Notes: generated by a model not told the origin, from the letters alone. DNA of 64,000 nt from Limosilactobacillus pontis (GCF_002940945.1 NZ_PNFV01000008.1:10982-74981); one strand, 5' to 3'. Shown: positions 18,626 through 28,983, numbered from the stretch's first letter. Numbers and translations are program-made.

Positions 18626-19924
18626 ATGGATAGACAAACGTATCAAGAATTCAACCGGACTATATACCGACAGCGACTAGCCAATGGACTCCTCGTTCAG
18701 CTTCTGCCGATGCCGGGTTTCCAGAAGACCTACGCAACTTTCTCGACGGACTTCGGCTCAATTGATAACCACTTCATCCCGTATCACGAGCAAGAACCGG
18801 TTCGAGTGCCCGATGGGGTGGCCCACTTTCTTGAACATAAGATGTTTGAGAAGGCCGATCACGATGCCTTTGACCTCTTTGGCAAACTGGGTGCGGACTC
18901 TAACGCCTATACCAGCTTTACCCAGACCAGCTACCTCTTTGCTACGACCAGTTACCTTCATGAAAACTTGGACGTCCTGCTCAACTTCGTACAGGATCCC
19001 TACTTCACTGCCCAGACGGTACAAAAAGAGCAGGGGATCATTGGTCAGGAGATCAAGATGTATGACGATGATGCCGACTGGCGCCTCTATCTGGGACTGA
19101 TTGGGAACCTCTATCCACATGATCCAATGAGGATAGATATTGCCGGGACGGTGGAGTCGATTGGACAGATCACCCCGGCAATCTTAATGCAGAGTTACCG
19201 AACTTTCTATCAGCCGGCTAACATGAACCTTTTCATCGTCGGTAACCTGGATCCTCAGCAAACCCTGGAATGGATCGAGGAGAACCAGGGGGCTAAGGAA
19301 TTTTCACCGACCGAGGCTCCACGGCGTTTGTTTGAGTTGAATGACCCGACCGCCCACGACGTTATCCCATTTCGATCGCTGACGATGAATATTGCCCGGC
19401 CAAAGGTGATGGTCGGGCTGCGCGGGATCAAGCAGTTTAATGACGGCCGTGAACGGTTGCGCTACAAACTAGCCGTGGACCTACTTTTGGACGTCCTATT
19501 CGATGATACGTCTGATAACTACCTGCGTCTCTATAACAATGAGGTTCTTGACGACTCCTTTGGGTACAATTTTGAGATGCAACGGGGCTTTCACTTTGCC
19601 TACTTCAGTTCAAACACCGACCAGATGGAACGCTTCGCCGACGAGGTTGTAGCTATTTTGGAAAGTGCTGATAAGCAGATTGATGCTGCCCGGACCCGGT
19701 TTGCTGGAATCAAACGGGCCGAGCTTGGCCGTTTGATTGGCTTGCTGGATACTCCAGAGGCAATCGCCAATCGCTATGCTGGCCGTCTATTTGATTGTGC
19801 CAACCTGATGGATGAAATTCAGGCCTTGAAGACCATCACTCTGGACGACCTTTATCAGGTAGCGGCGGAGTTTATCACTCCACAGGGAATCTCGGTTTAC
19901 CAGGTAGTTCCACATCACCAGTAA
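18626..19924 (+). CDS. ymfH: M16-family zinc peptidase YmfH
   Basis: A 432-residue insulinase-fold peptidase with the active zinc motif HFLEH (in GVAHFLEHKMFE, about residues 69-73) and a second glutamate further on. Unlike YmfF it should be catalytic. The ATG at 18626 starts 5 bases after the ymfF stop; earlier GTG codons at 18608 and 18611 are in frame but would overlap ymfF, and GTGGTGAG there looks like the ribosome site. Substrates are not established. Confidence 0.9.
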   Translation: MDRQTYQEFNRTIYRQRLANGLLVQLLPMPGFQKTYATFSTDFGSIDNHFIPYHEQEPVRVPDGVAHFLEHKMFEKADHDAFDLFGKLGADSNAYTSFTQTSYLFATTSYLHENLDVLLNFVQDPYFTAQTVQKEQGIIGQEIKMYDDDADWRLYLGLIGNLYPHDPMRIDIAGTVESIGQITPAILMQSYRTFYQPANMNLFIVGNLDPQQTLEWIEENQGAKEFSPTEAPRRLFELNDPTAHDVIPFRSLTMNIARPKVMVGLRGIKQFNDGRERLRYKLAVDLLLDVLFDDTSDNYLRLYNNEVLDDSFGYNFEMQRGFHFAYFSSNTDQMERFADEVVAILESADKQIDAARTRFAGIKRAELGRLIGLLDTPEAIANRYAGRLFDCANLMDEIQALKTITLDDLYQVAAEFITPQGISVYQVVPHHQ

Positions 19925-19960
19925 TGTTCCCTTTTCTTAACTTCTGTTCTTAAGAGAACA

Positions 19961-19969
19961 TGATATAAT
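19961..19969 (+). promoter_or_regulatory. rodZ-pgsA promoter (extended -10) with an adjacent inverted repeat
   Basis: TGATATAAT is the extended -10. Immediately upstream, TGTTCT-taag-AGAACA (19945-19960) forms a 6-bp inverted repeat covering the spacer and -35 area. Confidence 0.6.
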
Positions 19970-20008
19970 GTCCAAGGATAAGTGAAAAAATAAAATGGAG
20001 ATAGGCTA

Positions 20009-21058
20009 ATGAGTGAAAACAATAGCGAACAAAAGCATATTGAGATCGGTAAGAAGCTGCAGGCAGCCCGTCAGGCCAAGGGATATACGCTTGACGACCT
20101 CCAACAGATCACTAAGATCCAAAAGAGGTACCTGATTGCAATCGAGGACGAAAAGTTTGATGAGCTTCCTGGCGACTTCTACGTCCGGGCCTTCGTCAAG
20201 CAGTATGCCGACACTGTCGGTTTGAACGGGGAGGACCTGCTCAAGGAGTACGAGGATGACCTGCCCAAGGCTAAAACGGCCGAGTACTCCGACCATATTG
20301 CCCAGGCAGTGGAGTCACGGGCCAGTCAGCACAAGACCATCGGCAACCAGGTCAATAAGACACGAAAGTATATGCCAACGATCATCATCACCGTGGTGAT
20401 CATCTTAGTCTTGGCGGCTATCTGGTTTACTGCAATTGCCCGGAGCCATCGGGACTCCTCAACGCGGATCGACAACAGCTCCGTTTCCGTTTCGGGTGAG
20501 AGTCGAAAGAAGGCCTCTTCATCCAGCAAGAAGGTGACTAAGAAGCCAGCTTCGACCGCACTTAAGCTCACGCAGGCCAGTCGAAATGAGACTAGTGTTA
20601 CCTACACGGCCGAACAACTGAAGGCTGACACAACGTTACAGATCAACCCGACCGACCGGGCTTGGATGCAGGTACGGGCTAATAACAATACCCTATTGAA
20701 CCAGACTCTGAATGCCAACGATAAGGCTAAAGTCAAGGTAGCTAAGGATACCACTAGCCTGGTCATCACGGTCGGCAATGCTCGGTCCACCAAGTTGAAA
20801 ATTGGCAACCGGACCATCGACTTCACTGATAATGGCCGTTACCAAAACACCCGGACGGTAACGATTAACTTCGGCAGCCAACAGGGCAGCAGCTCAATGG
20901 CTTCGTCCAGCAGCGCAACGAGTACTAACGGTCAGCGGACGACGACCAGCAGTAGTGCTGCTAGCCAGCAAACGACTAACAATGATGCCAACCGTCAGTC
21001 CACAACGGCAACCTCAAATGCCAATAACCGGCAGCAGACAAATACGCAGACACGATAA
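20009..21058 (+). CDS. rodZ: RodZ-like membrane protein with N-terminal helix-turn-helix
   Basis: A 349-residue bitopic protein. Residues about 8-75 form a Cro/CI-like helix-turn-helix (IGKKLQAARQAKGYTLDDL), which in RodZ binds MreB rather than DNA. A membrane segment follows at about 120-141 and an extracellular DUF4115-like domain at about 190-295. The C-terminal 55 residues are low-complexity Ser, Thr, Asn and Gln. RodZ couples MreB to the elongation machinery. It corresponds to ymfM of B. subtilis, also located just before pgsA. Confidence 0.92.
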   Translation: MSENNSEQKHIEIGKKLQAARQAKGYTLDDLQQITKIQKRYLIAIEDEKFDELPGDFYVRAFVKQYADTVGLNGEDLLKEYEDDLPKAKTAEYSDHIAQAVESRASQHKTIGNQVNKTRKYMPTIIITVVIILVLAAIWFTAIARSHRDSSTRIDNSSVSVSGESRKKASSSSKKVTKKPASTALKLTQASRNETSVTYTAEQLKADTTLQINPTDRAWMQVRANNNTLLNQTLNANDKAKVKVAKDTTSLVITVGNARSTKLKIGNRTIDFTDNGRYQNTRTVTINFGSQQGSSSMASSSSATSTNGQRTTTSSSAASQQTTNNDANRQSTTATSNANNRQQTNTQTR

Positions 21059-21073
21059 TTGGAGGAGTAGACT

Positions 21074-21658
21074 TTGAATTTACCTAATAAGTTAACCGTT
21101 GTGCGGTTGATTATCATTCCCTTTTTCTTGATACTGATGGTGGTTCCACTGTCATGGGGCAGCGTGACTTTCTGGGGCGCCACAATTCCAGTTGCCCAGC
21201 TAATTGCAGCAATTCTCTTTATTGCGGCGACGATTACCGATAACCTCGATGGTCGGATCGCCCGGCGCGACCATCTGGTGACCAACTTTGGTAAGTTTAC
21301 CGATCCGCTGGCTGATAAACTTCTGGTCATGACGGCCTTTATCGTCCTGACTGGTAGTCAGATAGTGCCGGCCTGGGTCACCGCTATCATCATTTGGCGT
21401 GAGCTGGCTGTAACCGGTCTTCGCCTCCTGTTGGTTGAACAGAGCGGAATTGTGTTGGCGGCCAAAATGCCTGGCAAGATCAAGACGACGACCCAGTTCA
21501 TCGCAATTATCTTCCTATTGCTGAACAATGTCATCTTTGCTATCTGGGGGATTCCGTTTGGTCAGATCATGCTCTACATCTGCCTGTTCTTCACGGTGTA
21601 CTCCGGAGTGGACTACTTCATCCAAGGCCGGGGTGTCTTTGCCGATGGTTTCAAATAA
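21074..21658 (+). CDS. pgsA: CDP-diacylglycerol-glycerol-3-phosphate 3-phosphatidyltransferase
   Basis: A 194-residue membrane enzyme making phosphatidylglycerol phosphate, the committed step to phosphatidylglycerol and cardiolipin. The CDP-alcohol phosphatidyltransferase motif DNLDGRIARRDHLVTNFGKF with the following DPLADK lies at about residues 56-80. Several hydrophobic segments surround it. The start is TTG at 21074, about 7 bases after GGAGGAG; the protein then reads MNLPNKLTVVRL, the usual PgsA beginning. It is cotranscribed with rodZ and followed by a terminator. Confidence 0.96.
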   Translation: MNLPNKLTVVRLIIIPFFLILMVVPLSWGSVTFWGATIPVAQLIAAILFIAATITDNLDGRIARRDHLVTNFGKFTDPLADKLLVMTAFIVLTGSQIVPAWVTAIIIWRELAVTGLRLLLVEQSGIVLAAKMPGKIKTTTQFIAIIFLLLNNVIFAIWGIPFGQIMLYICLFFTVYSGVDYFIQGRGVFADGFK

Positions 21659-21667
21659 AAAATAATC

Positions 21668-21697
21668 AAGCTGGTGAGTTCTTCTCCCAGCTTTTTT
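21668..21697 (+). terminator. pgsA terminator
   Basis: AAGCTGG...AG pairs with CT...CCAGCTT, followed by TTTTTT. Confidence 0.85.
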
Positions 21698-21749
21698 GAA
21701 CTGGCAAGTTATAATTTACGTATTAACTATATAGGGGTGGATAAGTAAA

Positions 21750-22997
21750 ATGGATGCTGAGATTATATCCGTTGGTACCGAGATTGTGCTCGGCCAGATT
21801 GTAAATACCAACGCGCCGTTTCTTGCTCGTCAGCTGGCGACACTGGGGATCACCGCCGACCGCCAACTGGCGATTCCAGATCGGCAGACCTTGATGGTCG
21901 ATTCAATTCAGGCGGCCTGGCAGCGGTCACCGCTGGTCTTTGTCTGTGGCGGTCTGGGGCCAACCGCCGATGATGTGACCTTGGCAGCCGTGGCCAAGGT
22001 CCTGGGAACAAGCCTGACCCTCGATCAGAATCACTGGCAATGGATTCAAGAGACCTTTGCTCAACGCCATAAGCAGATGATGCCGGAGAATATCCAACAG
22101 GCCAAGTTCTTGTCTGGTGGCCAGCCACTTCCTAACGCCGTGGGGCTGGCACTGGGGAGTTGGTACGAGCGGGACGGCCACCGGTTGGTAGTTTTGCCGG
22201 GTCCACCCCGTGAATTTGTCCCGATGCTTACCGAAGAGGTTATGCCGCGTCTAACCAAACTCGTGGGGCAACGAGTTCAGATCACCAGTCGCACCTTAAA
22301 CTTCTTTGGTCGGCCGGAATCACAGCTGATGGACGAGATTGCTGCTGTAACTGCTGACCTAGCTGGGGTGACGATTACCTCCTACGTTCAGCCGGATGCC
22401 ATTCAGGTGCGGATGACCGTGCGCAATCAGCCGCAAGCTGTCGCTGATCGTCTGCTGGATGCTGCTCAGAAGACAATTATCAATGAAGAGGCTCCATTTT
22501 TCTTTGGGATTGGTGATGATTGTCAGTTAGCCAAGGTAGTGGTCGGCCAGTTACGGGAACGCGGCTGGCGAGTGACGGCTGCAGAGAGTCTGACTGGCGG
22601 GATGTTCCAGAGTACAATCTGCTCGGTACCTGGTGCCTCCAATGTCTTTGACGGGGGTCTGGTTACCTATGCGGCTCGGGCCAAGGAGCAGCTACTGGGG
22701 ATCGATCCCCGGATTATTGCTAAACACGGGGTAGTTAGCGCTCAAACGGCCGCCCAAATGGCTGAGAAGAGTCGGAATAAGCTTGGCGTTCAGGTCGGAC
22801 TCGGGTTTACTGGGGTGGCCGGACCTGACGATCTCGAGGGGCAGCCAGCTGGTACCGTCTGGGTTGGCTTGGCGATTACCGGTCAGCCAACGACGACCCG
22901 GCTCCTCCACCTCGGCGCTTATCGTGGCCGTCAAGCGGTTCGCCGACAGAGTGTCCAGGCGGGACTGCAGATGCTCTACCGGGCCCTTCAAAAATAG
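21750..22997 (+). CDS. cinA: CinA: competence/damage-inducible protein, NMN amidohydrolase domain
   Basis: A 415-residue two-domain protein. The N-terminal MoaB/MogA-like (COG1058) domain spans about 1-170, with the motif VFVCGGLGPTADDVT. The C-terminal PncC-type amidohydrolase domain (about 255-413) carries AESLTGGMFQST and FTGVAGP. The C-terminal domain recycles NMN from DNA ligase reactions in other bacteria. CinA is induced with recA in competent streptococci, and here it lies directly upstream of recA, though recA has its own promoter. Confidence 0.95.
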   Translation: MDAEIISVGTEIVLGQIVNTNAPFLARQLATLGITADRQLAIPDRQTLMVDSIQAAWQRSPLVFVCGGLGPTADDVTLAAVAKVLGTSLTLDQNHWQWIQETFAQRHKQMMPENIQQAKFLSGGQPLPNAVGLALGSWYERDGHRLVVLPGPPREFVPMLTEEVMPRLTKLVGQRVQITSRTLNFFGRPESQLMDEIAAVTADLAGVTITSYVQPDAIQVRMTVRNQPQAVADRLLDAAQKTIINEEAPFFFGIGDDCQLAKVVVGQLRERGWRVTAAESLTGGMFQSTICSVPGASNVFDGGLVTYAARAKEQLLGIDPRIIAKHGVVSAQTAAQMAEKSRNKLGVQVGLGFTGVAGPDDLEGQPAGTVWVGLAITGQPTTTRLLHLGAYRGRQAVRRQSVQAGLQMLYRALQK

Positions 22998-23020
22998 GGG
23001 AACCACTGTTCGCATTTTTC

Positions 23021-23048
23021 TTGTTTTTTTATGTAAAACTGGTATCAT
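23021..23048 (+). promoter_or_regulatory. recA promoter
   Basis: TTGTTT (23021-23026), 16 bases, TATCAT (23043-23048). I see no Gram-positive LexA box (GAAC-N4-GTTC) in the cinA-recA gap. Confidence 0.6.
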
Positions 23049-23087
23049 TAGTTATCGGACATTTCGATGCAAAGGAGGAATTTTGAT

Positions 23088-24161
23088 TTGGCTGATCAGC
23101 GAAAGGCAGCACTAGATGTTGCCATCAGAAAGATCGAAAAGAATTTCGGTAAGGGCTCTATCATGCGGATGGGGGACGCTGCCGACATGAAGATCGCAAC
23201 GGTTTCCAGTGGCTCATTGGCGATTGATAAGGCACTTGGGGTTGGCGGCTACCCACGTGGCCGGATTGTGGAAATCTACGGTCCCGAAAGTTCTGGTAAG
23301 ACGACGGTGGCCCTGCATGCCGTGGCAGAGGTTCAACGGCAGGGCGGCACGGCGGCTTACATCGACGCTGAAAACGCCCTGGATCCGCAGTATGCCGAGG
23401 CCCTCGGGGTTGATGTTGACAACCTCCTCCTCTCCCAGCCAGATACCGGTGAAGAGGGGCTGGAAATTGCTGATGCCTTGATTTCCAGCGGAGCCGTCGA
23501 CCTAGTCGTGGTTGATTCCGTGGCTGCCCTGGTTCCTCGGGCTGAAATTGAAGGTGAGATGGGTGACGCCCATGTTGGACTGCAAGCACGGCTGATGTCA
23601 CAGGCCCTGCGAAAGCTCTCAGGAGAGATTAACAAAACCAAGACTATCGCCATCTTTATTAACCAGATCCGTGAAAAGGTTGGCGTGATGTTTGGTAATC
23701 CTGAGACAACAACGGGTGGCCGGGCCTTGAAGTTCTATTCCACGATTCGGATGGAGATCCGACGGGCCGAGCAGATCAAAAATGGCACCGATGTCATTGG
23801 TAATCGGGCCAAGGTTAAGATCGTTAAAAACAAGGTAGCGCCACCGTTCAAGCGTTGTGAAGTCGACATCATGTATGGCGAAGGAATCTCCAAGACAGGG
23901 GAATTGCTGGACATGGCGGTTGAAAAGGACCTGGTCAACAAGAGTGGGGCCTGGTATTCATATGGCAGTGAACGGATTGGTCAGGGACGTGAAAATGCTA
24001 AAAAGTGGCTGGCCGAACACCCTGATCAGATGGCTGAGTTGATGAACAAGGTTCGAGTTGCCTATGGAATGGCCCCACTGGAGGATACCAAGAATGCCGA
24101 CGGTGAAGGTCAGCCAGGTGAACAAAAGCAGGATACAATTGAAGAAGCAAGCAAGAAGTAA
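23088..24161 (+). CDS. recA: Recombinase RecA
   Basis: A 357-residue recombinase. Walker A is GPESSGKTT (about residues 65-73), Walker B the hydrophobic run LVVVDSV, and the highly conserved [20 protein letters not shown] lies near residue 200. The acidic tail ends in EEASKK. The start is TTG at 23088, 9 bases after AAAGGAGG, giving the familiar [10 protein letters not shown]; the in-frame ATG at 23067 lies before that ribosome site and is rejected. RecA drives homologous recombination, including transformation with ComG-imported DNA. Confidence 0.98.
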   Translation: MADQRKAALDVAIRKIEKNFGKGSIMRMGDAADMKIATVSSGSLAIDKALGVGGYPRGRIVEIYGPESSGKTTVALHAVAEVQRQGGTAAYIDAENALDPQYAEALGVDVDNLLLSQPDTGEEGLEIADALISSGAVDLVVVDSVAALVPRAEIEGEMGDAHVGLQARLMSQALRKLSGEINKTKTIAIFINQIREKVGVMFGNPETTTGGRALKFYSTIRMEIRRAEQIKNGTDVIGNRAKVKIVKNKVAPPFKRCEVDIMYGEGISKTGELLDMAVEKDLVNKSGAWYSYGSERIGQGRENAKKWLAEHPDQMAELMNKVRVAYGMAPLEDTKNADGEGQPGEQKQDTIEEASKK

Positions 24162-24182
24162 ATTTGCTTTATAATTTTAGAC

Positions 24183-24213
24183 GGGATTGGCACGTGCCAG
24201 TCCTTTCTTTTTT
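24183..24213 (+). terminator. recA terminator
   Basis: GGATTGGCACGTGCCAGTCC forms a strong hairpin followed by TTTCTTTTTT. Confidence 0.88.
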
Positions 24214-24234
24214 AGGTCCGAATGCATTCAGTGG

Positions 24235-24263
24235 TTGACACCTATCTTGGGCAAGCTTAGAAT
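24235..24263 (+). promoter_or_regulatory. rny promoter
   Basis: TTGACA (24235-24240), 17 bases, TAGAAT (24258-24263). A second candidate, TTGACA at 24281-24286 with TTAATT after 18 bases, lies closer to the gene. Confidence 0.75.
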
Positions 24264-24346
24264 TTAATTTGTGTGATGTTTTGACATGACACGGTGAAAT
24301 TAATTTAATTAACCAACAACAGAATAGTTGAAGCGGAGGTGAAATG

Positions 24347-25900
24347 ATGAACGTATTAATTTTCGCCGCGCTTGCTATGGTTGTCGGGATTATTATCGGC
24401 TATGCAGTTCGCAAGCTTTCCTATGAAAAAAAGATTGCGGAAGCTCAACAAAATGCTGCTGGAATTATCGCGGATGCAAAGAAAAAGGCGGCGACGGCGA
24501 AAAAGGAGGCTATCCTGGAGGCTAAGGAGGACAGTCACCGCTATCGCGAAAGTGTTGAGGATGAACTCAAACAGCGGCGCAATGAGATTCAGCGTCAGGA
24601 AGACCGGCTTTTGCAACGCGAAACATCCCTTGACCGTAAGGATGATGCTCTTGAGAAACGGGAGAACACGGTTGGGGCACGTGAACACAAGCTTGATCAG
24701 CGAACGGAACAACTTCAGCAATCACAAAAAAAGGCTACGGCATTGGTGGAACAACGGCAACAAGAATTAGAAAGAATTGCCGAGATGTCTCATGAGGATG
24801 CTAAAAAGCAATTATTAAGTGAAATGAAAGATCGGTTAAAGACCGAGCGTGAAGTAATGATTCGGGATAGTGAACAAGAGGCCGAGCTGACGGCCGATCG
24901 GAATGCCAAGAAACTAATCGTTGAAGCGATCCAGCGCAGTGCAGCTGATGTAGTTTCTGAGGCGACGGTTTCGGTGGTTAACCTGCCAAATGACGACATG
25001 AAGGGTCGGATCATTGGCCGTGAGGGTCGTAATATTCGTACTTTGGAGACCCTGACTGGGATTGATCTTATTATCGATGACACTCCTGAAGCGGTAGTAT
25101 TGAGTGGCTTTGATCCTGTCCGGCGGGAAATTGCTAAGATCGCCTTGGAAAAATTAATCCAGGATGGTCGGATTCACCCAGCCCGGATTGAGGAGGCTGT
25201 TGAGAAGGCTCGCAAGGAGATGGATGCCCAACTCCGTGAAACTGGGGAACAGGCTCTCTTTGACCTCGGAATCCATGCCATGCATCCGGATCTGATCAAG
25301 ACGGTCGGTCGGATGAAGTATCGGACCAGCTATGGGCAAAACGTCCTCAACCACTCGATTGAGGTGGCCAAGCTGGCCGGCATTATGGCAGCTGAACTGG
25401 GTGAGGATGTTACTCTCGCCAAACGAGCTGGTTTACTTCATGATATCGGGAAGGCAGTTGACCACGAGGTTGATGGCTCTCACGTTGAATTAGGAGTAGA
25501 ACTGGCGCGCAAGTACAAGGAAAATAAGGTGGTTATCAATACGATTGCCTCCCACCACGGCGATGTTGCCCCAACCTCAATCATTGCGGTTCTGGTTCAG
25601 GCGGCGGATGCCATTTCCGGTGCTCGGCCTGGTGCTCGGAGTGAATCGCTTGAGCAGTACATCCAGCGCCTCAAGAAGCTGGAAAGCATAGCAAATAATT
25701 ACGATGGTGTTGACCATAGTTACGCAATTCAGGCAGGTCGTGAACTGCGGGTAATCGTCAAGCCGAAGAAGATTTCGGACTTGCAAGCCACTACTTTGGC
25801 CCATGATATCAAGCGGCAAGTTGAACAGCAGCTTGAGTATCCGGGGCACATTAAGGTGACGGTAATTCGGGAAGTACGCGCGGTTGACTATGCTAAGTGA
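24347..25900 (+). CDS. rny: Ribonuclease Y
   Basis: A 517-residue membrane-anchored endoribonuclease that starts decay of many mRNAs in Firmicutes. Domains in order: one N-terminal membrane helix (about 1-20), a long charged coiled coil (about 25-200), a KH domain with [15 protein letters not shown] (about 222-236), and an HD domain with [10 protein letters not shown] and [12 protein letters not shown] (about 335-375). Two adjacent ATGs exist (24344, 24347); the second has better spacing from GGAGG. It is downstream of recA as in B. subtilis. Confidence 0.97.
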   Translation: MNVLIFAALAMVVGIIIGYAVRKLSYEKKIAEAQQNAAGIIADAKKKAATAKKEAILEAKEDSHRYRESVEDELKQRRNEIQRQEDRLLQRETSLDRKDDALEKRENTVGAREHKLDQRTEQLQQSQKKATALVEQRQQELERIAEMSHEDAKKQLLSEMKDRLKTEREVMIRDSEQEAELTADRNAKKLIVEAIQRSAADVVSEATVSVVNLPNDDMKGRIIGREGRNIRTLETLTGIDLIIDDTPEAVVLSGFDPVRREIAKIALEKLIQDGRIHPARIEEAVEKARKEMDAQLRETGEQALFDLGIHAMHPDLIKTVGRMKYRTSYGQNVLNHSIEVAKLAGIMAAELGEDVTLAKRAGLLHDIGKAVDHEVDGSHVELGVELARKYKENKVVINTIASHHGDVAPTSIIAVLVQAADAISGARPGARSESLEQYIQRLKKLESIANNYDGVDHSYAIQAGRELRVIVKPKKISDLQATTLAHDIKRQVEQQLEYPGHIKVTVIREVRAVDYAK

Positions 25901-25901
25901 G

Positions 25902-25932
25902 AAGAATTGGGGGAGGCCCCAGTTCTTTTTTG
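25902..25932 (+). terminator. rny terminator
   Basis: AAGAATTGGGG pairs with CCCCAGTTCTT around GAGG, followed by a T run. Confidence 0.88.
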
Positions 25933-25949
25933 TTTAGCAGTGTTTACTG

Positions 25950-26215
25950 ATGATGTTGGGCAGAAAGTCCGTGACTTTAGTCGTGGGATGAGCGCCCATT
26001 CTTGATATAATTAATATATAGTGGCAAAAAAACGTTAGAAATTCGTGAATGGACATGTCCAAAGTGTAGTGTTCATCACGGCTGTTGGTTAGGGACTAAT
26101 CATACTAAGGGAGTGGAGTTTTGCAAATTAGGTAGCGTAAATACACGTGTAAGATCTTAATCCTACTTTGCTTTCCTGGAAACCACTGCCTTTAAGCGGT
26201 GTGTAGTTCATTTGC
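25950..26215 (+). mobile_element. Degenerate IS200/IS605-type remnant, MITE-like
   Basis: This piece between rny and mutS holds no intact gene but keeps three features of an IS200/IS605-group element. A left-side imperfect hairpin spans 25958-25997, with inner stem CCGTGAC/GTCGTGG around TTTA and outer GGGC/GCCC. A fragment encoding a TnpB-like zinc ribbon lies at 26026-26160. A right-side hairpin CACTGC/GCGGTG (26184-26201) is followed by GTAGTTCA. Most of the transposase is gone, leaving about 265 bases. The exact ends are inferred. Its 3' part resembles the region where TnpB guide RNAs end. Confidence 0.65.
26026..26160 (+). pseudogene. tnpB C-terminal fragment (zinc-ribbon remnant)
   Basis: Without a proper start, this frame reads KKTLEIREWTCPKCSVHHG and then runs to a stop at 26158-26160. 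The pattern EWTCPxCxxxHH is the zinc-ribbon of IS605 OrfB/TnpB proteins. The expected following D-R-D-x-N-A-A-x-N-I is lost, and no RuvC-like catalytic part remains. It is non-functional as a nuclease. Confidence 0.65.
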
Positions 26216-26318
26216 ACCGAATGGGGTCAGAAAATATAATTGAACTATGTAAAAAAACATGAACAAATAAAGAGCTACCGTATTATTTAATTAGTGAATA
26301 TTTGATGAGGTGAGACAT

Positions 26319-28973
26319 TTGACAAAAAAACTGACACCAATGATGGAACAATATCAAAAGGTAAAGGACCAGTATCCGGACGCCTTCCTGTTCTACCGGT
26401 TGGGAGACTTCTATGAGCTCTTTAATGATGATGCGGTGAAGGGGGCCCAGCTGTTGGAGCTGACCCTGACGACCCGTAACCATAGTGCGAAGAACCCAAT
26501 TCCAATGTGTGGGGTGCCTCACCGGGCAGTGAAAAACTACGTTGACATCTTGATTGATAAGGGCTACAAGGTCGCTATTTGTGAACAGATGGAGGACCCA
26601 AAGAAGGCTAAGGGGATGGTCAAGCGGGCAGTTACCCGTTTGGTCACGCCGGGAACCCAGATGGACATGACCGGCGATGCTGCCCGTCAGAATAACTATT
26701 TGACGGCGATCAGTGTGGCGCAGGGGAAGTTTAACCTCGCTTACACCGACCTCTCGACTGGTGAACTGAAAACTACCACTCTCGATAGCGTCAGTGCGAT
26801 TGTCAACGAACTGGTCAACCTGCGCAGCAAGGAGACGGTCGTCGATGACCACTTGCCGGACGCACTGACTAACCAGCTGACTAAACGCAACATTCTCCAG
26901 TCCCACCAGCCGAAGATCCTCAAGAACGCTGAGGTGAGCTACCTAACTCAGGACCTGGCTTCTGACGATCAGCAGCATGTGGTGGCATTGCTGGTGTCCT
27001 ACCTGTTGACAACTCAGAAGCGTTCTCTGGCCCACATGCAGCGGGCCGTAGCTTACCAGCCGAGTGCCTTTATGAAGATTGATCACTATTCTAAGACCAA
27101 CTTGGAGCTAATGACCAACATGCGGAGTGGCAAGCGTCAGGGGACCCTATCATGGCTGCTGGACGAGACGAAGACGGCGATGGGGAGTCGTCTACTGAAG
27201 CGCTGGTTGGACCGGCCCCTAATTGATCCGGACCAAATCAGTGCGCGTCAGGATAAGGTTCAAGAGCTCCTCGACCATTACTTCGAACGTAGCAATCTCC
27301 AGCAGGAGTTGATCAAGGTTTATGACCTGGAGCGCCTTGCCGGTCGTGTGGCCTACGGGAGCGTCAACGGGCGTGATTTGATCCAGCTGAAGACCTCTCT
27401 TCAGCAGGTTCCCAAGATCAAGTATGTCCTGGAGACCCTTGATTCACCGGTCTTCGAATCCCTGGAGAAACGTCTTGACCCATTGAGCGACGTGGCTAGC
27501 CTGATCGATTCCGCCATCGTTGATGACCCGCCGATTGCCGTTACCGATGGCGGGCTGATTAAGCCAGGTTATAACAAGCAGCTTGACCAGTATCGGGACG
27601 CGATGAATAACGGGAAACGCTGGATCGCCGACCTTCAAGCTCACGAGCGTGAAGTCACTGGGATCAATAACCTAAAGATTGGTTATAATCACGTCTTCGG
27701 CTATTACATTGAGGTCACCAAGGTCAACCTGAGCAAGATTCCCCAGGATCGTTATGAACGCAAGCAAACCTTAGTTAATGCCGAGCGTTTCTCGACTCCG
27801 GAATTGAAGGAGAAGGAGGCCCTGATTATGGGGGCTCAGGAGAAGTCTACGGCCTTAGAATATGACCTCTTTGTTGATATTCGTGAACGAGTCAAGAAGG
27901 AGATTAAACGGCTGCAACGGCTGGCCCAGGCCTTATCCGAGTTGGACGTCCTGCAGAGCTTTGCGGTGGTTAGCGAAGATTATCACTTCGTCCGGCCACG
28001 GATGAATACCGGCCATACCCTAAAGATCAAGGATGGCCGTCATCCGGTTGTCGAGAAGTTTATGGGTCACCAGGAATACGTTCCCAACGATGTTATGATG
28101 GATGATCAGACTGATATCCTACTGATCACCGGGCCTAACATGTCCGGAAAGAGTACATATATGCGTCAGCTGGCCCTGACAGCGGTGATGGCGCAGATGG
28201 GGTGCTTTGTACCAGCCAAGTCGGCTGAGTTACCGATTTTTGACCAGATCTTCACCAGGATTGGGGCGGCTGATGACTTAATCTCCGGGGAGAGTACCTT
28301 CATGGTTGAGATGATGGAGGCCAACAATGCCCTCGTTCATGCAACTGACCATAGCCTGATTCTCTTCGATGAAATCGGGCGGGGGACCGCGACCTACGAC
28401 GGGATGGCCCTGGCTCAGGCGATTATCGAGTATGTTCACCAGCATGTCCGGGCCAAGACCCTCTTTTCAACCCACTATCACGAATTGACGGCTCTGGAGA
28501 ACACCCTATCCCGGTTAAAGAACGTCCATGTGGGAGCTACTGAGAAGAATGGCGAACTGGTCTTCCTCCATAAGGTTAGTGCCGGTCCAGCGGACAAATC
28601 CTACGGGATCCATGTTGCTAAATTGGCGGGGATGCCGGATACTCTGCTGAAACGGGCTGACCAGATTCTCCAGAAGCTGGAGAAGAAGGCAACCACCCTG
28701 CCAACTCCAACTAAAGCAAATACGGCGGTCTATAAATCAGCCACGTCGGCGGACCGGGTAAAGGAAACAACCGGGACGCCAAGTGTTCCTACCAGTAATA
28801 GCCCGGCGGTTGACGCCAATGGGCAGATGGAGCTGTTTACCCCAGTCCCGCCGAAGCGCCGGTCCAATAAGGGGGATAAGATCCTCCACCAGCTCAAGGA
28901 GCTCAACCTGATGGGGATGACACCGATGGAAGTAATGAATCAGATTTATCAATGGCAGGAAAAACTGAAGTGA
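26319..28973 (+). CDS. mutS: DNA mismatch repair protein MutS
   Basis: An 884-residue mismatch sensor. The N-terminal F-Y-E mismatch-contact motif (residues 31-33 in LGDFYELF), the Walker [14 protein letters not shown] (about 605) and the ABC signature region ESTFMVEM are visible. The start is TTG at 26319, 6 bases after AGGTG; an upstream GTG at 26310 lies inside the ribosome site. Residues about 800-850 form a Thr, Pro and Ser-rich linker before the C-terminal tetramerisation helix. It precedes mutL by 10 bases and shares its transcript. Confidence 0.97.
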   Translation: MTKKLTPMMEQYQKVKDQYPDAFLFYRLGDFYELFNDDAVKGAQLLELTLTTRNHSAKNPIPMCGVPHRAVKNYVDILIDKGYKVAICEQMEDPKKAKGMVKRAVTRLVTPGTQMDMTGDAARQNNYLTAISVAQGKFNLAYTDLSTGELKTTTLDSVSAIVNELVNLRSKETVVDDHLPDALTNQLTKRNILQSHQPKILKNAEVSYLTQDLASDDQQHVVALLVSYLLTTQKRSLAHMQRAVAYQPSAFMKIDHYSKTNLELMTNMRSGKRQGTLSWLLDETKTAMGSRLLKRWLDRPLIDPDQISARQDKVQELLDHYFERSNLQQELIKVYDLERLAGRVAYGSVNGRDLIQLKTSLQQVPKIKYVLETLDSPVFESLEKRLDPLSDVASLIDSAIVDDPPIAVTDGGLIKPGYNKQLDQYRDAMNNGKRWIADLQAHEREVTGINNLKIGYNHVFGYYIEVTKVNLSKIPQDRYERKQTLVNAERFSTPELKEKEALIMGAQEKSTALEYDLFVDIRERVKKEIKRLQRLAQALSELDVLQSFAVVSEDYHFVRPRMNTGHTLKIKDGRHPVVEKFMGHQEYVPNDVMMDDQTDILLITGPNMSGKSTYMRQLALTAVMAQMGCFVPAKSAELPIFDQIFTRIGAADDLISGESTFMVEMMEANNALVHATDHSLILFDEIGRGTATYDGMALAQAIIEYVHQHVRAKTLFSTHYHELTALENTLSRLKNVHVGATEKNGELVFLHKVSAGPADKSYGIHVAKLAGMPDTLLKRADQILQKLEKKATTLPTPTKANTAVYKSATSADRVKETTGTPSVPTSNSPAVDANGQMELFTPVPPKRRSNKGDKILHQLKELNLMGMTPMEVMNQIYQWQEKLK

Positions 28974-28983
28974 GGTGAATAGT

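Noticed and set aside
22998-23087. LexA (SOS) operator ahead of recA
   Set aside because: A GTTCG triplet context occurs (around 23009), but no paired GAAC half-site at the right distance is present.
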